Shown in pieces: positions 10,774 through 22,545 of a DNA stretch of 64,000 bases. The stretch comes from Apiosordaria backusii (Eukaryota > Ascomycota > Sordariomycetes > Sordariales > Lasiosphaeriaceae). The notes under the pieces are model-generated. The model was not told where the DNA came from. It was given only the letters and a program-made list of their open reading frames with translations, and did no database searches. The DNA lies in the NCBI GenBank assembly GCA_030549205.1, contig JAUKTV010000005.1, positions 2,170,001-2,234,000 on the forward strand. The letters run 5' to 3'. The position numbers and the translations under genes were made by a program. Numbering within the stretch: the first letter of the stretch is position 1; each line of letters starts with the position of its first letter.

Positions 10774-11301
10774 TTACAAGTAAGAGTAGGGCAAGCAGTA
10801 AGGGCTCTTGTTGGCCCTGTTGAACTCGCATCTCTCCCTCTTGCCGCAGGAGCCGCCATACTATTTTTGTCACGTCAGCATCCTTACACTCCCTTTCTGG
10901 ATATGTGAGAGAAAACTTACCACCCACTCCCCCAAAACATTGCACACCTTCCACCCGCTCCCCTTCCTGGGCGACCACTCGCAGGCGTAGCTGCCGGGCT
11001 TGCACTTGAAAGGAGGAGGGGGAGGGGACCAAGAACCACCACTCTTGCCCTTGCCGGACGGGAAGGGGTCGAAGATCTCGACCTCGACGAAGTCGTTGCC
11101 GGACTTTCCTTTGCCCTTGCCGACGACGATGGGGGAGGCCTCCTCGAGGACCCAGTCGAGGTCCTCCCAGTCGGGCCACTCAGGCCAGTCCTGGGCGGCG
11201 GCCATGTTCTGGCTGGCGGCCATCTCCTGGGTGGCGGCCATCTCGGCGACGGCGACGGTGAAGGTGGCGGCGAGGGCGGCGGCGAGGGTGGTGACCTTCA
11301 T
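10774..11301 (-). CDS. Small secreted cysteine-rich protein
   Basis: Model: exons 11301-10921 and 10860-10774 on the minus strand, 155 residues, with a 60-nt intron (GTAAGT, CTGAC branch, AATAG). A clear signal peptide (MKVTTLAAALAATFTVAVA) is followed by imperfect MAAxQ repeats, a Trp/Asp/Glu-rich stretch (about 38-50) and a Gly-Lys-rich linker. The C-terminal domain (about 95-155) has six cysteines. Five follow the pattern C-x6-C-x12-C-x11-C-x5-C and the sixth comes 11 residues later, in a PYCLP context. Splicing joins EWV to YGGSC and is needed for the last three cysteines, which strongly supports the intron. Six cysteines suggest three disulfides. I recall similar Cys-rich modules in small secreted proteins of filamentous fungi. 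A role as effector, cell-wall or defence protein is inference. Confidence 0.8.
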
Positions 11302-12028
11302 GGTGATGATGAAAGTAGGGAGTGTGTTTGAGTGCTTACTTAGAAGGATTGGGTTGATTGGCCGAGGTGGATGAGGATGGTGGTGAGGGAGGAAGAGATG
11401 AGGTGCTCGACGGGAGAGATGGCGAGTATTTTATAACTTTTTTGTCTCTATAATTCTCACATGCTCATCTAGTTAGAATTCTCTCTCTTGTGACAACAAC
11501 AAACAGAGGATCTTGATGGCGGTGTTGATGCCATGGCAGAGGAGGAATGTCAAGAATGCTCATCCCTGGCTGGATGTCTCGCTTACCCCTGAATATCCCC
11601 AGCAACCTTGGCAGCCGACCACTACCGACAATTCTGTTGCGTTCCTGACTGAACCATCTTTACATCATACAAGCAACAATCTTGAGGTACGAGTTCTGAG
11701 CTAATTTCCCCAGGTACAAGCGGTCTGAAGTTAGTCAACTAAGCAGACAACAGCTGAACGGGACAAAAGGCCCGATTTGAAGATGTCTGCGATAGTCACT
11801 GGGTCAATTGAACATTGAACTCTCAAGTGATGAAGTCATGAGTGTATTTCCATATCCTTTGAATGCTAAAGAGTTCATACCAAATGTGGGTTGGCATCAT
11901 ATCCAAAATACGAGCTGCTAGTCCGGGCCGAAAGTCTAGAAGCTAGCGGACGGTTTATTCTCCGAAACGCTACACATGCCAGATCAGATCACCAGGCCAT
12001 CCCCCATTCTTTCCCGAGCAGCCTTCTG
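11302..12028. other. Intergenic; secreted-protein promoter and ACS 3' end
   Basis: No supported gene. An AT-rich stretch near 11430-11445 (TATTTTATAAC) lies about 135 bases upstream of the secreted-protein start on the minus strand and might serve as its core promoter. Confidence 0.4.
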
Positions 12029-14145
12029 TTATTGTTGTTGTTTCCTCTCCTCAGCCTCCTGCAGCCTCCTCTTCGCCAACTCCCTCAACTTGAACTTTTG
12101 AATCTTCCCGCTCGCCGTCTTGGGGTACTCCCTCACAAACCAAACATGCTTCGGCACCAAATGGGCACTGAGTCTACTCCTGACCCACTCCCTCACCATC
12201 TCTGCAGTCAGCACCTTCTTCCCATCCTCCCCAACCTCCTTGTCGCTCTCCATCCCTTCCATCTCCACCCCGACCCCCTCATGCGCAATCACAAACGCGC
12301 CCACACTCTCCCCATGCCTCTCACACGGAACCCCAACCACGCTCACCTCGGCAACATACTCATGCTGAAACAAGCAATTCTCAATCTCCAGCGGGTGGAT
12401 ATTCTCCCCGCCTCTTATAATCAGATCTTTGATCCTCCCCGTGATGGCCACATACCCCTCCTCATCCATACTCGCCTCATCTCCGCTGTACATCCAAACC
12501 GTTTCTTCCCCTTGTTCGTCTTTCTCCGTGATCCTGACCTCGTTCGTCCGCTCCTCATCCCCCCAGTACCCCTTCATAACCAAATACCCCGCCGCAGCCA
12601 GCTCCCCCTTTTCCCCAATGGGCAGGATCTTGGTCTTGTCTTCCGGATCAACAATCTTGACTGTCGTATGTGGCATCACCCTGCCGACCGTGCTCGTCCT
12701 CTTCTCAAAGGGGTCATCAGGCGTAGTCATGCAGCTCACCGGGCTCGTCTCGGTCATCCCATAGCAAATCACCAAGTCTTCCAACCCAAAAGTAGCGTAA
12801 ATCTTATGCATCAACGACTGGGGCACTGAGCTCCCCGCCGCGATCCCCTTTTTCAACAGCGGGAAATCCTTCTCATTGTCTTGTAAGTTCTCGTAGATTG
12901 GCCTCAAATAACCCTGGCGATTCTTCGGGTTGGCCAGCTCCTCAAACATGGACACGAACATTGTCGCCACCCCGTACAACCCGGTGGCTTTCTCCTTGTG
13001 AGCCATGACTATCGTCGCTGCTGGGTCAAATGCGGGAGAGGGGAACATGATCTCTGCTCCTGTGGTCGCGCAGGCCATGTATCCCAAAATACATCCGAAG
13101 CAATGGAATAAGGGAGGGGGGCAGATGATTCGATCGCTGGGATCAAGACCCATGCGCTGGGCGATGAGGCGGCCGTTGTTGAGGATGTTTTCGTGAGTGA
13201 GCATGGCCGCCTTTGGGTGAGAGGTTGTGCCGGAGGTGAACTGGATGTTGATTGTTTCCGAGGGGGAGAGGGGGGAGTCGGGGATGACTGAGGATTTGGA
13301 CTTGTCGTCGTTTAGCCAGATCGAGTCGAAGGGGGTCAGGGATGGGTAGTCGGATATCTTTGGGGGTGCTGGGAAGTGTGTTTTTGAGTTGTCGACGACG
13401 ATCACCTTTTCGAGACTTCGGACTGTTGGGCTTTTGATGCTGCCAGTAGTAAGATCAGGGACGATGGTTTTCAGCAAGGGCATGTTACTTCTTCCCTGAC
13501 CGGGTTTGTATGCGAGGTCTGTCATGGCGTTGATGATGAGGAGCTTGACCTCGAGATGGTTCAGTGCTGCTGTGACCTGCTCGGCGTTGAACTGAGGATT
13601 GAGTGGGACGAGAATAGCGCCCAGTTTGTAGACGGCGTAGGTAAGAGCAGCGAACTCCCAGCAGTTCCCCAAGCTAACGGCAACCCTATCGCCTTTTCGA
13701 ACACCTTGTGCCCGTAATGAATGGGCGAGAATGTTGGAAATTGAGTCAAGCTCTCGATAGGTGAGCGTGCGCGGGTTCCAGTGCACTTCATAGCCCAGCA
13801 AGGATTTGTTCACATTTCGAATCGCAGGCACACTTGTTACGGCCCTGTGGTCGGCATATTTTCCTGCAATCGTATCGAAGTGTTCGGGAATTGTCATTCC
13901 CAGTAATGGGACCTGATCTCACATTCATGTCTTAGTAACAATAACATCTGATTCGAAAACAGGGTGTTAGCACCTACATGGCGATGCCCTTCACTAATAC
14001 TCCGTGTCAATCCACTGCTTCTCCGCACTCCCAATCGACCAACACCCTGCCATCTAGTCTTGATGCGACTGCATGGCAGACCAGCAGCACGCCTTTGCAG
14101 CAGCGCCAGAGCCGTTTGAGTCTCTGGCACCAACGGAAATCGCAT
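12029..14145 (-). CDS. Acyl-CoA synthetase (AMP-binding, ACSF2-like), probably mitochondrial
   Basis: Model: exons 14145-13978 and 13912-12029 on the minus strand, 683 residues. The 65-nt intron (GTAGGT...ATCAG) joins phase 0 and yields a PLLGMTIPEHFDTI stretch typical of this family's N-terminus. ANL-superfamily enzymes activate a carboxylate as the acyl-AMP and transfer it to CoA. Seen: the P-loop TSGTTSHPKA (about 282-291), YGMTETSP, YSGDEASMDEEGYV, GRIKDLIIRGGENIHP and the C-terminal lysine motif PKTASGKIQKFKLRE. All core motifs are present. Exon 1 is rich in Arg, Leu, Ala and Ser with few acidic residues, like a mitochondrial presequence. The substrate is probably a medium-chain or branched acid, but sequence alone does not decide. 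Starting at the later ATG (13897) would lose the presequence and the conserved PLL element. Confidence 0.88.
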
Positions 14146-14848
14146 GGTGCTCGTGTCTCACAAGTCCGTTGGTAACCTCGAGAGAGCGAAAAAAAAAAAA
14201 GTCAAGATATCGGCAAAATAAGATATAATTACTCGAAATATAGTAAGGGAGTTGAGACTGAGAACTCCTCACGGCGGCCTGTAACAAAGCGAGTTGCAAG
14301 AACAAAAACAACCCCCTCGCGACACGAAGCCATGTTGTTCTCTTTTTGCCTCGGGGTACGGGTAGAGACAAGCTGCTGATCACCAAAGCCTGTCTGGGAA
14401 GGTGACCGACCTTTCCCCTCATTCACCGTCCGTCTCTGCCCTGGCAATAACCGTTCTGACGTCCCTTGAAAATGCGGGGTACAGGGGCCTCATGAACCAT
14501 CCCCCGCAAACCACAAACAGCCAGCTCGCTGAATGGGATGGAGGGGCAAGGAAGTGCTCTGGAGTGGTGAATACCCTGATAATCAGCGTATTAGCTGTTG
14601 GACATGTGTAATTACAACATGTTATCTAGAGGAGAGATGTTTGGAGATCCAGATGGAAGGCGTGCCCAAAAAGGCGTCCCTTGCTGTTGGCAGTGAGGAG
14701 AAACATAGATAACAAAGACTCCACCCCCCGATCCAGCATATCAGGTCCTTATTTACCTTACTATCTCCATTCTCTTCAAATTTTCCTGTAGCCTCCCAAT
14801 TCCAATCATTCACTTAAAACTTCCTCCTTTCGTTATCTTCTTGATATC
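14146..14848. other. Divergent intergenic region (ACS / AIG2-like)
   Basis: This is the shared promoter region of the acyl-CoA synthetase (-) and the AIG2-like gene (+). It contains a 12-A homopolymer near 14190. The leader before 14849 is pyrimidine-rich. No gene is seen. Confidence 0.45.
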
Positions 14849-15510
14849 ATGGCTGAGGAAAGCAGCAACCCCAACCCAAACCCCAACCTCACCACGGGCC
14901 ACGCTGCGGGGTCAAGTGGACCCAACTCCACCAAAATCGCGGGGAAGCTGGAGTTACTATCCCGCCTGGACTGCCTCAAGCCGTCATCTCCATCAGCATT
15001 TCCCACCCACCTCGGCCTCTTCGCCTACGGCACCCTCACCATCGACGCGGTGATGCACGCGCTGCTCGGCCGGGTGCCCCCCTCTACAACCACCACAGCC
15101 CCGGGGTGGAGGGCGGCGGGGTTGCCTGATTTACCGTACATACTATTCCCATCCATCCCCCTTTCTTTACCCCTACCCCCGAATCCCTTTGTTAACGTCG
15201 AGGTACCAGATATCCCGGCCTTATCGCCGACCCGACAAGTAATGCACCCGGAAGGGTATACAACGACCTAACAGAGCGGGAATGGGCCATTCTGGACGCA
15301 TTTGAGAATCCAAAATATGACATCGCGCGGATTGAGCTCGCTAACAACGCCAGTGAAGCGCTGGCGTACGTCTGGCCTGCTGAGCCCCCTGCGCTGACGA
15401 CGACTTGGACGGTGGACTGTATTGATACTGAGCGTATGGAAGATTACATAGCTATGTGTGTGGAGTTTCGGCAGGAGTGGGAGGAGAGCCAGAGGTTGAA
15501 AAGCTCCTGA
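14849..15510 (+). CDS. AIG2-like / gamma-glutamylcyclotransferase-fold protein
   Basis: Model: exons 14849-15135 and 15210-15510, 195 residues. The 74-nt intron uses a GTACAT donor and ACCAG acceptor. Splicing creates LPYPGLIADP, which matches the family's usual segment after strand 2, and exon 2 stays open only in this phase. Seen: the substrate-loop signature FAYGTL (58-63, YGTL at 60-63), the RVYNDLTEREWAILDAFE region with a Glu (E128) at the position of the usual catalytic Glu, and AYVWP further on. The fold includes gamma-glutamylcyclotransferases and gamma-glutamylamine cyclotransferases, which release 5-oxoproline. Fungal members are mostly uncharacterised. The first 50 residues are a low-complexity Asn/Pro/Ser stretch. 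Unspliced RNA would end after 140 residues and lack the catalytic half. Confidence 0.82.
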
Positions 15511-16023
15511 TACTAGGCTGAAGCTGGGGGGATCCGGGAGTTTTAGCACAAGTCACAGCGGTAGCCATTGATTGCGAGTTTTGAACAAGCCAACTCAAAG
15601 GTGATAATGCCGTTCAATCAACGCTGTCACCAGCGATCAATTGTGTCTCCATCGTCTAGGCTCCCTAGACAGACAGAAGATAGGTTAGCCTAAGGGGCCC
15701 CCTGTCTAACCTGGCGGTGTGCGCCTTCCCTTTCCTTTCCCCTTCCAAAATGGGTTACGGTTGACTGCGAGCCAACCATCGGATTCCATGAGTGTTTGTA
15801 TATACATCCGTATCTTGCGTACAGCTATGCCGCGTTCGTCCACCACCGAAACTTTTGTACAATCTATCCCGCCTATTTTCTTGAACTATCAAGATCCCAG
15901 ACTAAGCTGGGCATGCAGCGTAGACCCATAAACGCCAATCCATGCAGTAATGTAGATTAAAAGGAATTATTTCTCGTTCCAAGAAAATGAAGGTCATTAT
16001 GGTGTTGTCCGTGATGGGTGCAG
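15511..16023. other. Convergent intergenic region
   Basis: This gap lies between the AIG2-like gene (+) and the GT32 gene (-). Only short random-looking frames are present. Nothing else is recognised. Confidence 0.45.
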
Positions 16024-17219
16024 CTATTGTTGCTCGCCAATGTGACGCTCGCTTTCAGGTTTCCATGTGCCTGTGACATCATTCGTTAGCTCCAGCCAAG
16101 ACATTTTTCGAGATTCCCAAACAACATACCCTCGAAATCGTGCTTCACAAACGCCATAGGATCATCGTAGTCCTTGGCTCCCATCTGTTGTACACCTGGT
16201 GAGAAGCTGGTAATGGGGAGCACAATGACATCCCCAACCCGTCTCGCCGTCTCCATGCCGGTGAAGTTCTTCCAGTCAATCAAGCCCGCCGAGTTGGCCA
16301 TGTCGAAATACCGATCGTCGTTGAAGTACTCGAAGATAATATCAGTCCAGAGTGCGGGACCGGTAAATTCAATGACATCCTTGTCCACAACGTCCTTGAG
16401 CGACCCGGCTCTCTTCCGCTTCAAGACCTGGTCGGTGATGCGAGACACAACTTCTCTGAGCACAGGGTGGCCGGGCTTGCTTTGGATCGTCCACTGGCAG
16501 AACTGAATTCTCCGGCTGTACCACTCCTTCCAATCTGGGCGATCCGGATCCGCCTCAATGCCGATAACCAACCCGATCTGGTCGCGCGGGACTGATTCGG
16601 GGACCCACTCGAGCGCGCTGCGGATCGCATACGTGTCGATGTCGGAATAGATGCCTCCTCTGGCGAGCAAAATCAGGTACCGGAAGAAATCGGCCTTGAG
16701 AACAGGCAGAGGAAGCGCCTCGTAGGCTTCCAGCACTTCAGGAACTGATCCGTAGAGCAGGCGGAGCAAGTGAACGGCAACCTGGTCGGTGATGACCTCG
16801 TGAATAAACCCTGGGTGTTGTTCCGTCCACGTCGCCTCCTGCTCTCGGAAGGTGAATTCTCCATGCGCTGGTGTCCATTTCCACGTTTGCCAAATGTAGG
16901 CCGGGAATTTCGTCTCGACGTCATAGGGGAATTGGTAGGCGAGTTTCTCGTAAAGTGTCATTTTCGACATGTCCTTCATCGGTTTTTGTTTTGGCGGACT
17001 GTCCTGGTTTCCGCCATTTTGCACCACCTGGTTATCAATCGCTTTTTGTCCCGACGAAGCCGTTGTTTGCGATTCTTGTCTGGCAGCCTCTGCCCCGGGC
17101 TGGGCTTTTGGATACTCGACGGCTGCTGCGGATGCAGCTGGTGATGACGATCGCGTTGTGAGGAAGAGGATGACGATTAAAAACACCGCGGCCACAAGGG
17201 CGCGGCGGAAGGTGAGCAT
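16024..17219 (-). CDS. Och1-like GT32 glycosyltransferase (alpha-1,6-mannosyltransferase type)
   Basis: Model: exons 17219-16130 and 16070-16024 on the minus strand, 378 residues. The 59-nt intron (GTATGT...CACAG) restores the conserved tail HDFEGTWKPESERHIG, which the unspliced frame lacks. Type II membrane topology: a short Arg-containing cytosolic tail, a membrane anchor at about 8-21 and a low-complexity stem to about 85, then the catalytic domain. Seen: IWQTWK (about 109-114), LKADFFRYLILLARGGIYSDIDT with the DxD metal/sugar-nucleotide motif at D193/D195, and the GPALWTDII region. Family knowledge: Golgi GT32 enzymes start or extend outer-chain N-glycan mannose. Fungi carry several Och1 paralogues, so this need not be the initiating enzyme. 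Its 5' leader (17220-17540) contains short frames that I do not regard as genes. Confidence 0.87.
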
Positions 17220-19760
17220 TCTGTCGAAACTGTCAAATCTAGCATCGCGTCAAGCAAAACGTTAGCGTTGCTGCCTCTCCACATGGTGACATCAGGTTCT
17301 TGGTGCAGGCAGTTGTGCGTGCGTGGTGCTAAACAAAAGCTGCATCGGCGTCTGGTACATACCAAGTTGGAAAATTAGACCATCGGGAGCTAGGGAATTG
17401 GTGAGAAAGTGAAGGTTCCTCCACAAAAAGAAAGTACAGAATGAAGAAAAGAAACAGGAGGGAGCGTAAAGAGCGTGAAGAAAAGGGGAGGATGACTTGG
17501 AGGACTGTCGGTGAATGTTGGAAGCGTGGATTAGAATCCAAAGCCCCCTTTTACTTTTTGAATTGAGTGGACAGGTTCAACAGCGTGACAGGGGGGTTAA
17601 GCGGGGGGTGGGAAAATACGTGGGGCCGTTGATCATACCTCGCAAGCTTGGTTTTGGACGTTTCCAACCAAAGGGAGCTGCCACCATGGGCTTTTGAGAA
17701 ATGCGGTTGATGGTGATCGATGCCAAGGAGATGCTGTGCCCAGCGATCTTCAGAGAGGATCTGTCACTCGCTACTAAATCTGGGCTGTAGGCTGGTTTCA
17801 AGATTTCACATCCGGGCCTCAAGGGCGCAGCGGACCGCGGGCGGGAGTGCGAAGCAGGGCAGGCAGAGCGGCCTGGCGCTATGGGAACCAGTGCCCGGGT
17901 TGGACCCTGAAAAACAGACAATGCGAACGGACAAACGGGCAAATGTGATCTTTGCTTATGTTCGTTCGCACGGAGGAGGTGGGATGAAATTTTGAACTCT
18001 TCCCTGAAAACGACGATGGAACAGGCAGTGCAGTGCACAGCCAACCAGCTCGGCCACCCAGGAGGAGTTTCCAGGTTGTGGTGACGTGTAGGGTTGCTCT
18101 TGTTCTTTGCTTCAATTTGAGACACAAACTGCACGAGCTTTTTTTGGTATCCCCGCGACGGAGACCGATCGCGGTGACGGTCGTGGTCAGCAGTCGGGTT
18201 TGGTGGCTTCGAACAGCATGATAGAAGAACAGAGGGTGCAGCATTTCCCACGAGCCGCCTCTTAGTGTACGGCTGGTCCTAGAATTTCATCAAAGAATGA
18301 TTTCGAGGAAGCCGGCCCATCCGGACCCGCCGGTTCAGCCCCAGTCATCTCGAAGCGAGTGATGACGAAGTTCAGCAGAGTTGCAGGCCTCCACATGCGC
18401 AACTCATGCTGTGACACCTTCTCTGTGCGGAGCACTCCCGAATTGGATATCTGGACCGGGCGTGTCTGCTTCCTCAAACACTGACCGTGTTCAAGAAAGC
18501 TGTTTGATGCTCCTCGTCTTCAAGATATCCAGCAATGATCCCGTTGGGATTCATGGAGACTGATGAGATTCGGCAGGCAGATTGAGCCAAGATTCAACGG
18601 TGCCGACAATTTGGGTGCCCATTTCGGCGATCTCTTTGATGATCCCACCACGCTTGCGAATTTAGGCTTGGATGTGTGGGTGGGTCTCCAAACATGAAAC
18701 AAGCGTCACCCACGGTCCTGTTGGAGTTGGCAGCCCGCCAAGCACCTGCCAAGGCTCTTCCCGAAAGATTCCAGATTATCAGAATGATCATTTATCCTTC
18801 TTCCACTGCTTCTCGACGCCGGTCCTCAACTTTGACGTTGAAGAGGCTGAAAATATATTAAACCCTGCATCCCTGGGCACTTAAAGTAGTCAATGAGAGG
18901 TTTGTTTTCAAGAGACATTCTCATTACAGTCCCCCAAACGGCCGGTCATCGCATGGTTGGACAAGTCTTTTGTCTCCAACAGTTTCGGTCTCAAGATAGG
19001 GTCAAACTCAGACAAACAGTGACCTGTCTGTGTTTGGCCGACAGATGACCCGCCCGCGCGCACAAACGGCCGAATTCGTTTCTTCTTAAGAGTTGTCAGT
19101 GTACTCCTGTGTTCTCGGCATAGGTAGTCTACACAAGGTGACTGGATAGGTAGTACCAGAGCACATGGGTAAGTAGCGAGGTATGCAAACGAACGGCGTT
19201 TCCTATTTATCTTGTATAACGGCGATCACGGGTGCTTGCCGAGGAGAGCGTGGCATTGCGTGTCATGCAAGCAAGATCCAATATCAGATCTCAGGGTCAT
19301 GTCTCAAAGAGCGAGCCATAGTGTGGTACAGGCAATTAAAACCGGGGCCTTTCTTCCTACAGGTATCAGATCGACTTCGTTTGATTCCAGCAGCCAGCTG
19401 GAAGGTGTCGTTTGCCATTCTAACAACTGCAACTTGGAAGTATGACATTGAGAGCCGACAAACAGAGGGGGGGGTTATACTCGCTGAGATATGGCCCGTG
19501 CACCGCACACAAGAAAGGGTCAAGATCAGGAGCGAAGTCATGGAAGTCACAAAAATGTCTGTTCAAGATGAGCCCTTGGATGCTCTTGCTCTCGCTGGAT
19601 GCGTTCCCGTCATAGGTATGCCTGCAGAGTCGGCAGTGAGGCGAGAGTGGCAGGCAGCGCATGCCGTTGCTTCCCTCTCCGCCCTACCACTTGTGCGAAG
19701 ACTTGGAGTTTGACCGGAACTTGGAAGGTGCGTGGCAATGGCAGACATCGATGATCCTCA

Positions 19761-19820
19761 ACTCGAGTTGCTGTCACTCAAGTTGCTGTCACTCAAGTTG
19801 CTGTCACTCAAGTTGCTGTC
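19761..19820. repeat. 15-bp tandem repeat, four copies
   Basis: The unit ACTCAAGTTGCTGTC occurs four times in a row. The first copy differs by one base (ACTCGAGTTGCTGTC). A diverged partial unit follows. On the minus strand the array would encode a DSNLS-type pentapeptide repeat inside a short frame (19758-20033), but that frame has no other support. Confidence 0.9.
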
Positions 19821-22332
19821 ACTGGCCCGACTGCTGTCAGTGCTCGTGTGAGCAGAGTGATGTTGGAAAGTGCCATTGATACGCTTTTTTGCGTGCAACT
19901 TGTCTCGCTCCTTCTCTCTCCTTCTCTCTCCGTTCTTCCTCGTGCTGTCTGCGCGTAGAAGCTGCCGCAGTGACGAGGCATTGACAACCTGGAAGCAAGA
20001 GCGGAACTTGCGCGCCCAAACGCTGTGCTCCATGGAAGAAGCTGCCCACCACGCGAGCGAGCGCGTTTACCGCATCCTCGGGCTTACCGTGCAAGCTGCG
20101 CCTTCTATGAAGCTCTCCTTCTATTTCCGAGAGCGCAGATTTCCTGCTTGCTCTGGCTCGCCGTGCAGCTCGAACATTCTGTGGAGCTTCGCCCGGTTGG
20201 ACGCAACCATGTTATTGGTGACCTTCTAGGCCCGCTTCCTAGCTCCCCTCCTATCTCTCCGTTCTCATCACGCAATAGCCACGACAGCAACTTAAAACTA
20301 AAATAGACAAAATACACTCGAGCTTTTCCACATACTGAGGCCTAGGTTGATGAGCCACGCCAACAAAGTCTTATTGTCGTGTTGTTGCACTTTTGCCTAT
20401 TTATACAGTCTTGCCTTCCCTTAAGCATGCGTGTGCCGTGGTGGTTGGGCATGAAAGTGCATCTTCATCCCAGGCGCATGGTGTTGTAGCTCTGCCCCTG
20501 AGTGTTGTAGCTTTGCTATCGTATCGTTTGACTGCCAAGAAAGCTCAACATCACGGCCAGCATATTAGCATCTGGCCGCCTTATTTTCCTGCATATTGTG
20601 GGCGAGTAATGAAAATTGTCGGGGAGGACGCCTTAGACTAATATGCAGCCAGCCTGTAGATCCGCCTTAGACTGCTTCGCCTGCGACCTAGCCATAGCCT
20701 CGTCAATGACCACAACCCGAAGCAGCATACACCCTCCCCGCGTTTCCTTCAGCCATCTTCGATACACTTCCGCATATACGTTTCACCGAACAGGGCACCC
20801 AGCCTTACGGAAGATATGCGCCGCGGAAGTCAACCCAGCGCCTACTACTTGCTGCGGGGGCAGGATCATGATTGGACGAAAAAGGAACACTTCATGCAGC
20901 TTGATTCCAAGGTTTCTGCAGCTTCAAGAGCCCCCAACTCCAATGGAAAGCTCTCATCAACTTCCCCGCAGTGACCCATTCTCTATCACAGCTTCAATAT
21001 CCCGAGAATGAGAAAAAGAAAACAACTGCGGTCCGCCCCGCATTGCAGTGTCTTCCTGCCCAAGTAGCAGTCAATCACATCACTTACATTTGCATCACAA
21101 GCGATACAAGGAGACCTAGCAAGAGAGCGAAGGAAAACATAAAACTTCCCATCTCTCTAACCTCGTTACCTTCGCAGAGCGCGGCAAAAAGCGCCGCTCT
21201 AATTTGTCGGCGCCAATGCCGCCCAACGTCTTCTCCTCCTCTCCTCGGCAGATCGCAAGGCAACAATAGGCAGTTTCATGCTACTTCCCATATCACAAGC
21301 CGCCATCACATCCCTTGATAACTGCAGCTCTTACCAGATCACCACGGAACAGTTGGTCGCCTTGTCTCAAAGATGCTTCTTTTGCCGCCCATCACCTCCC
21401 GTCCGGCATATGCCTTATCGCCCGATCGATAGATTAATGTCGTAGGCGATAACTATCACGAGTTTTGACGGGAACTATTGCCTGAACTTTCCATAGATAG
21501 AACAAGTAAAAGCAGCAAGTATGACTTCAATATCAGCTAGGCAGAAACAAGGCGCCCAGGCATCAAGGCAAATCTGATGAAATTAGACGAAGAAGCCTTG
21601 ATCCCTTTAATCTAGAACAATTAGGTAAGCCTGTCGTGTCTCGAAGTCATCATGAACTTCAAGGCATACGAAGCAGTGATCAACATCGAAACAAACTCAA
21701 TCAATTTCATTTGTTGTGAGACTTCAACTACTCCAGCAAGGCGACCCGAGCCGCCTTTGCCTACTTCATTCCAGAGGACTTCACCTCTATTACCAAGGCA
21801 ACTGCACTTTTGATGAAACACACCACAACTATTACCTCACGACGAATAGAACATCAAATGGTTGCCTCGTCGATAGGTAACAGCAACACCAACCCTTGCG
21901 TGGGCCTTGCAGTCGCTTGCTGTTGTGCATCGCCGGCGGTAAGCCCTCGGGAGCTTAGCCCCAGCGGATACCTGCTTAAAACTATCATGACTGATTGCTT
22001 GTCAAAACCGCCCTTGTCCCTGTCGCTTCAACTACCTGCAGTGAAACCCTCCAACTTCAACATCTTTAACCTGGCAAAGTCTTCAACTTTAGACGACTCC
22101 CGTCTTCCATTGGGCCATGTTACATAATGATGGCTCACATCTAGTAAGTAGCTCACACACCTCGGTAGTTCAGAAATAGTTCAAGATATGAGGGATTTCC
22201 CATCCCATCATCATACGGTCCTTCTATCCTCGTAATAGTTCCACCTTTTCACAAGGCGTCCAGGAGCATCAGGTAAAATAAGGTAGAGTGGCAGTGCCGG
22301 TGATGGGAAAGGTAGGTAACATCGGCTCAAAG

Positions 22333-22545
22333 TCAAAAATCATCTGTCATAAAAACCAAACGGTCATGAGATTCCTCATCTGACAACCACCTTACCAAGC
22401 GAGGCCGATGTTGCCCAATGCAGTGCCAAGGCGGGATGGATTCAACGCTGTCCATGGACTCGGAATCACAGCCTCTGGGTCTAGAATGACTCTCTGGCAT
22501 GATGAGATCGTTGAAAGCAGCGAGTGCTTCGGCATTTCCTCGCAT
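22333..22545 (-). CDS. Weak candidate small ORF, 70 residues
   Basis: A minus-strand frame beginning at an internal ATG (22545) gives 70 residues with protein-like composition: acidic and Ser-rich in the middle, and ending LVFMTDDF. An acceptor-like CGTCAG lies just upstream of the frame, and a GTAAGA about 50 nt before it would make a typical small intron. However, the phase of the obvious upstream ATG (MKAMLAKS frame) does not fit. Unrecognised. It may be noncoding. Confidence 0.22.
   Translation of the reverse strand: MRGNAEALAAFNDLIMPESHSRPRGCDSESMDSVESIPPWHCIGQHRPRLVRWLSDEESHDRLVFMTDDF

Noticed and set aside
11891..12829. 312-residue plus-strand frame
   Set aside because: Antisense shadow of the acyl-CoA synthetase; Leu/His/Pro-rich as expected from the complementary strand.
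17577..18251. 224-residue minus-strand frame upstream of the GT32 gene
   Set aside because: Arg/Ser/Pro-biased composition, no domain, strong frames on the opposite strand; likely chance in promoter/leader DNA.
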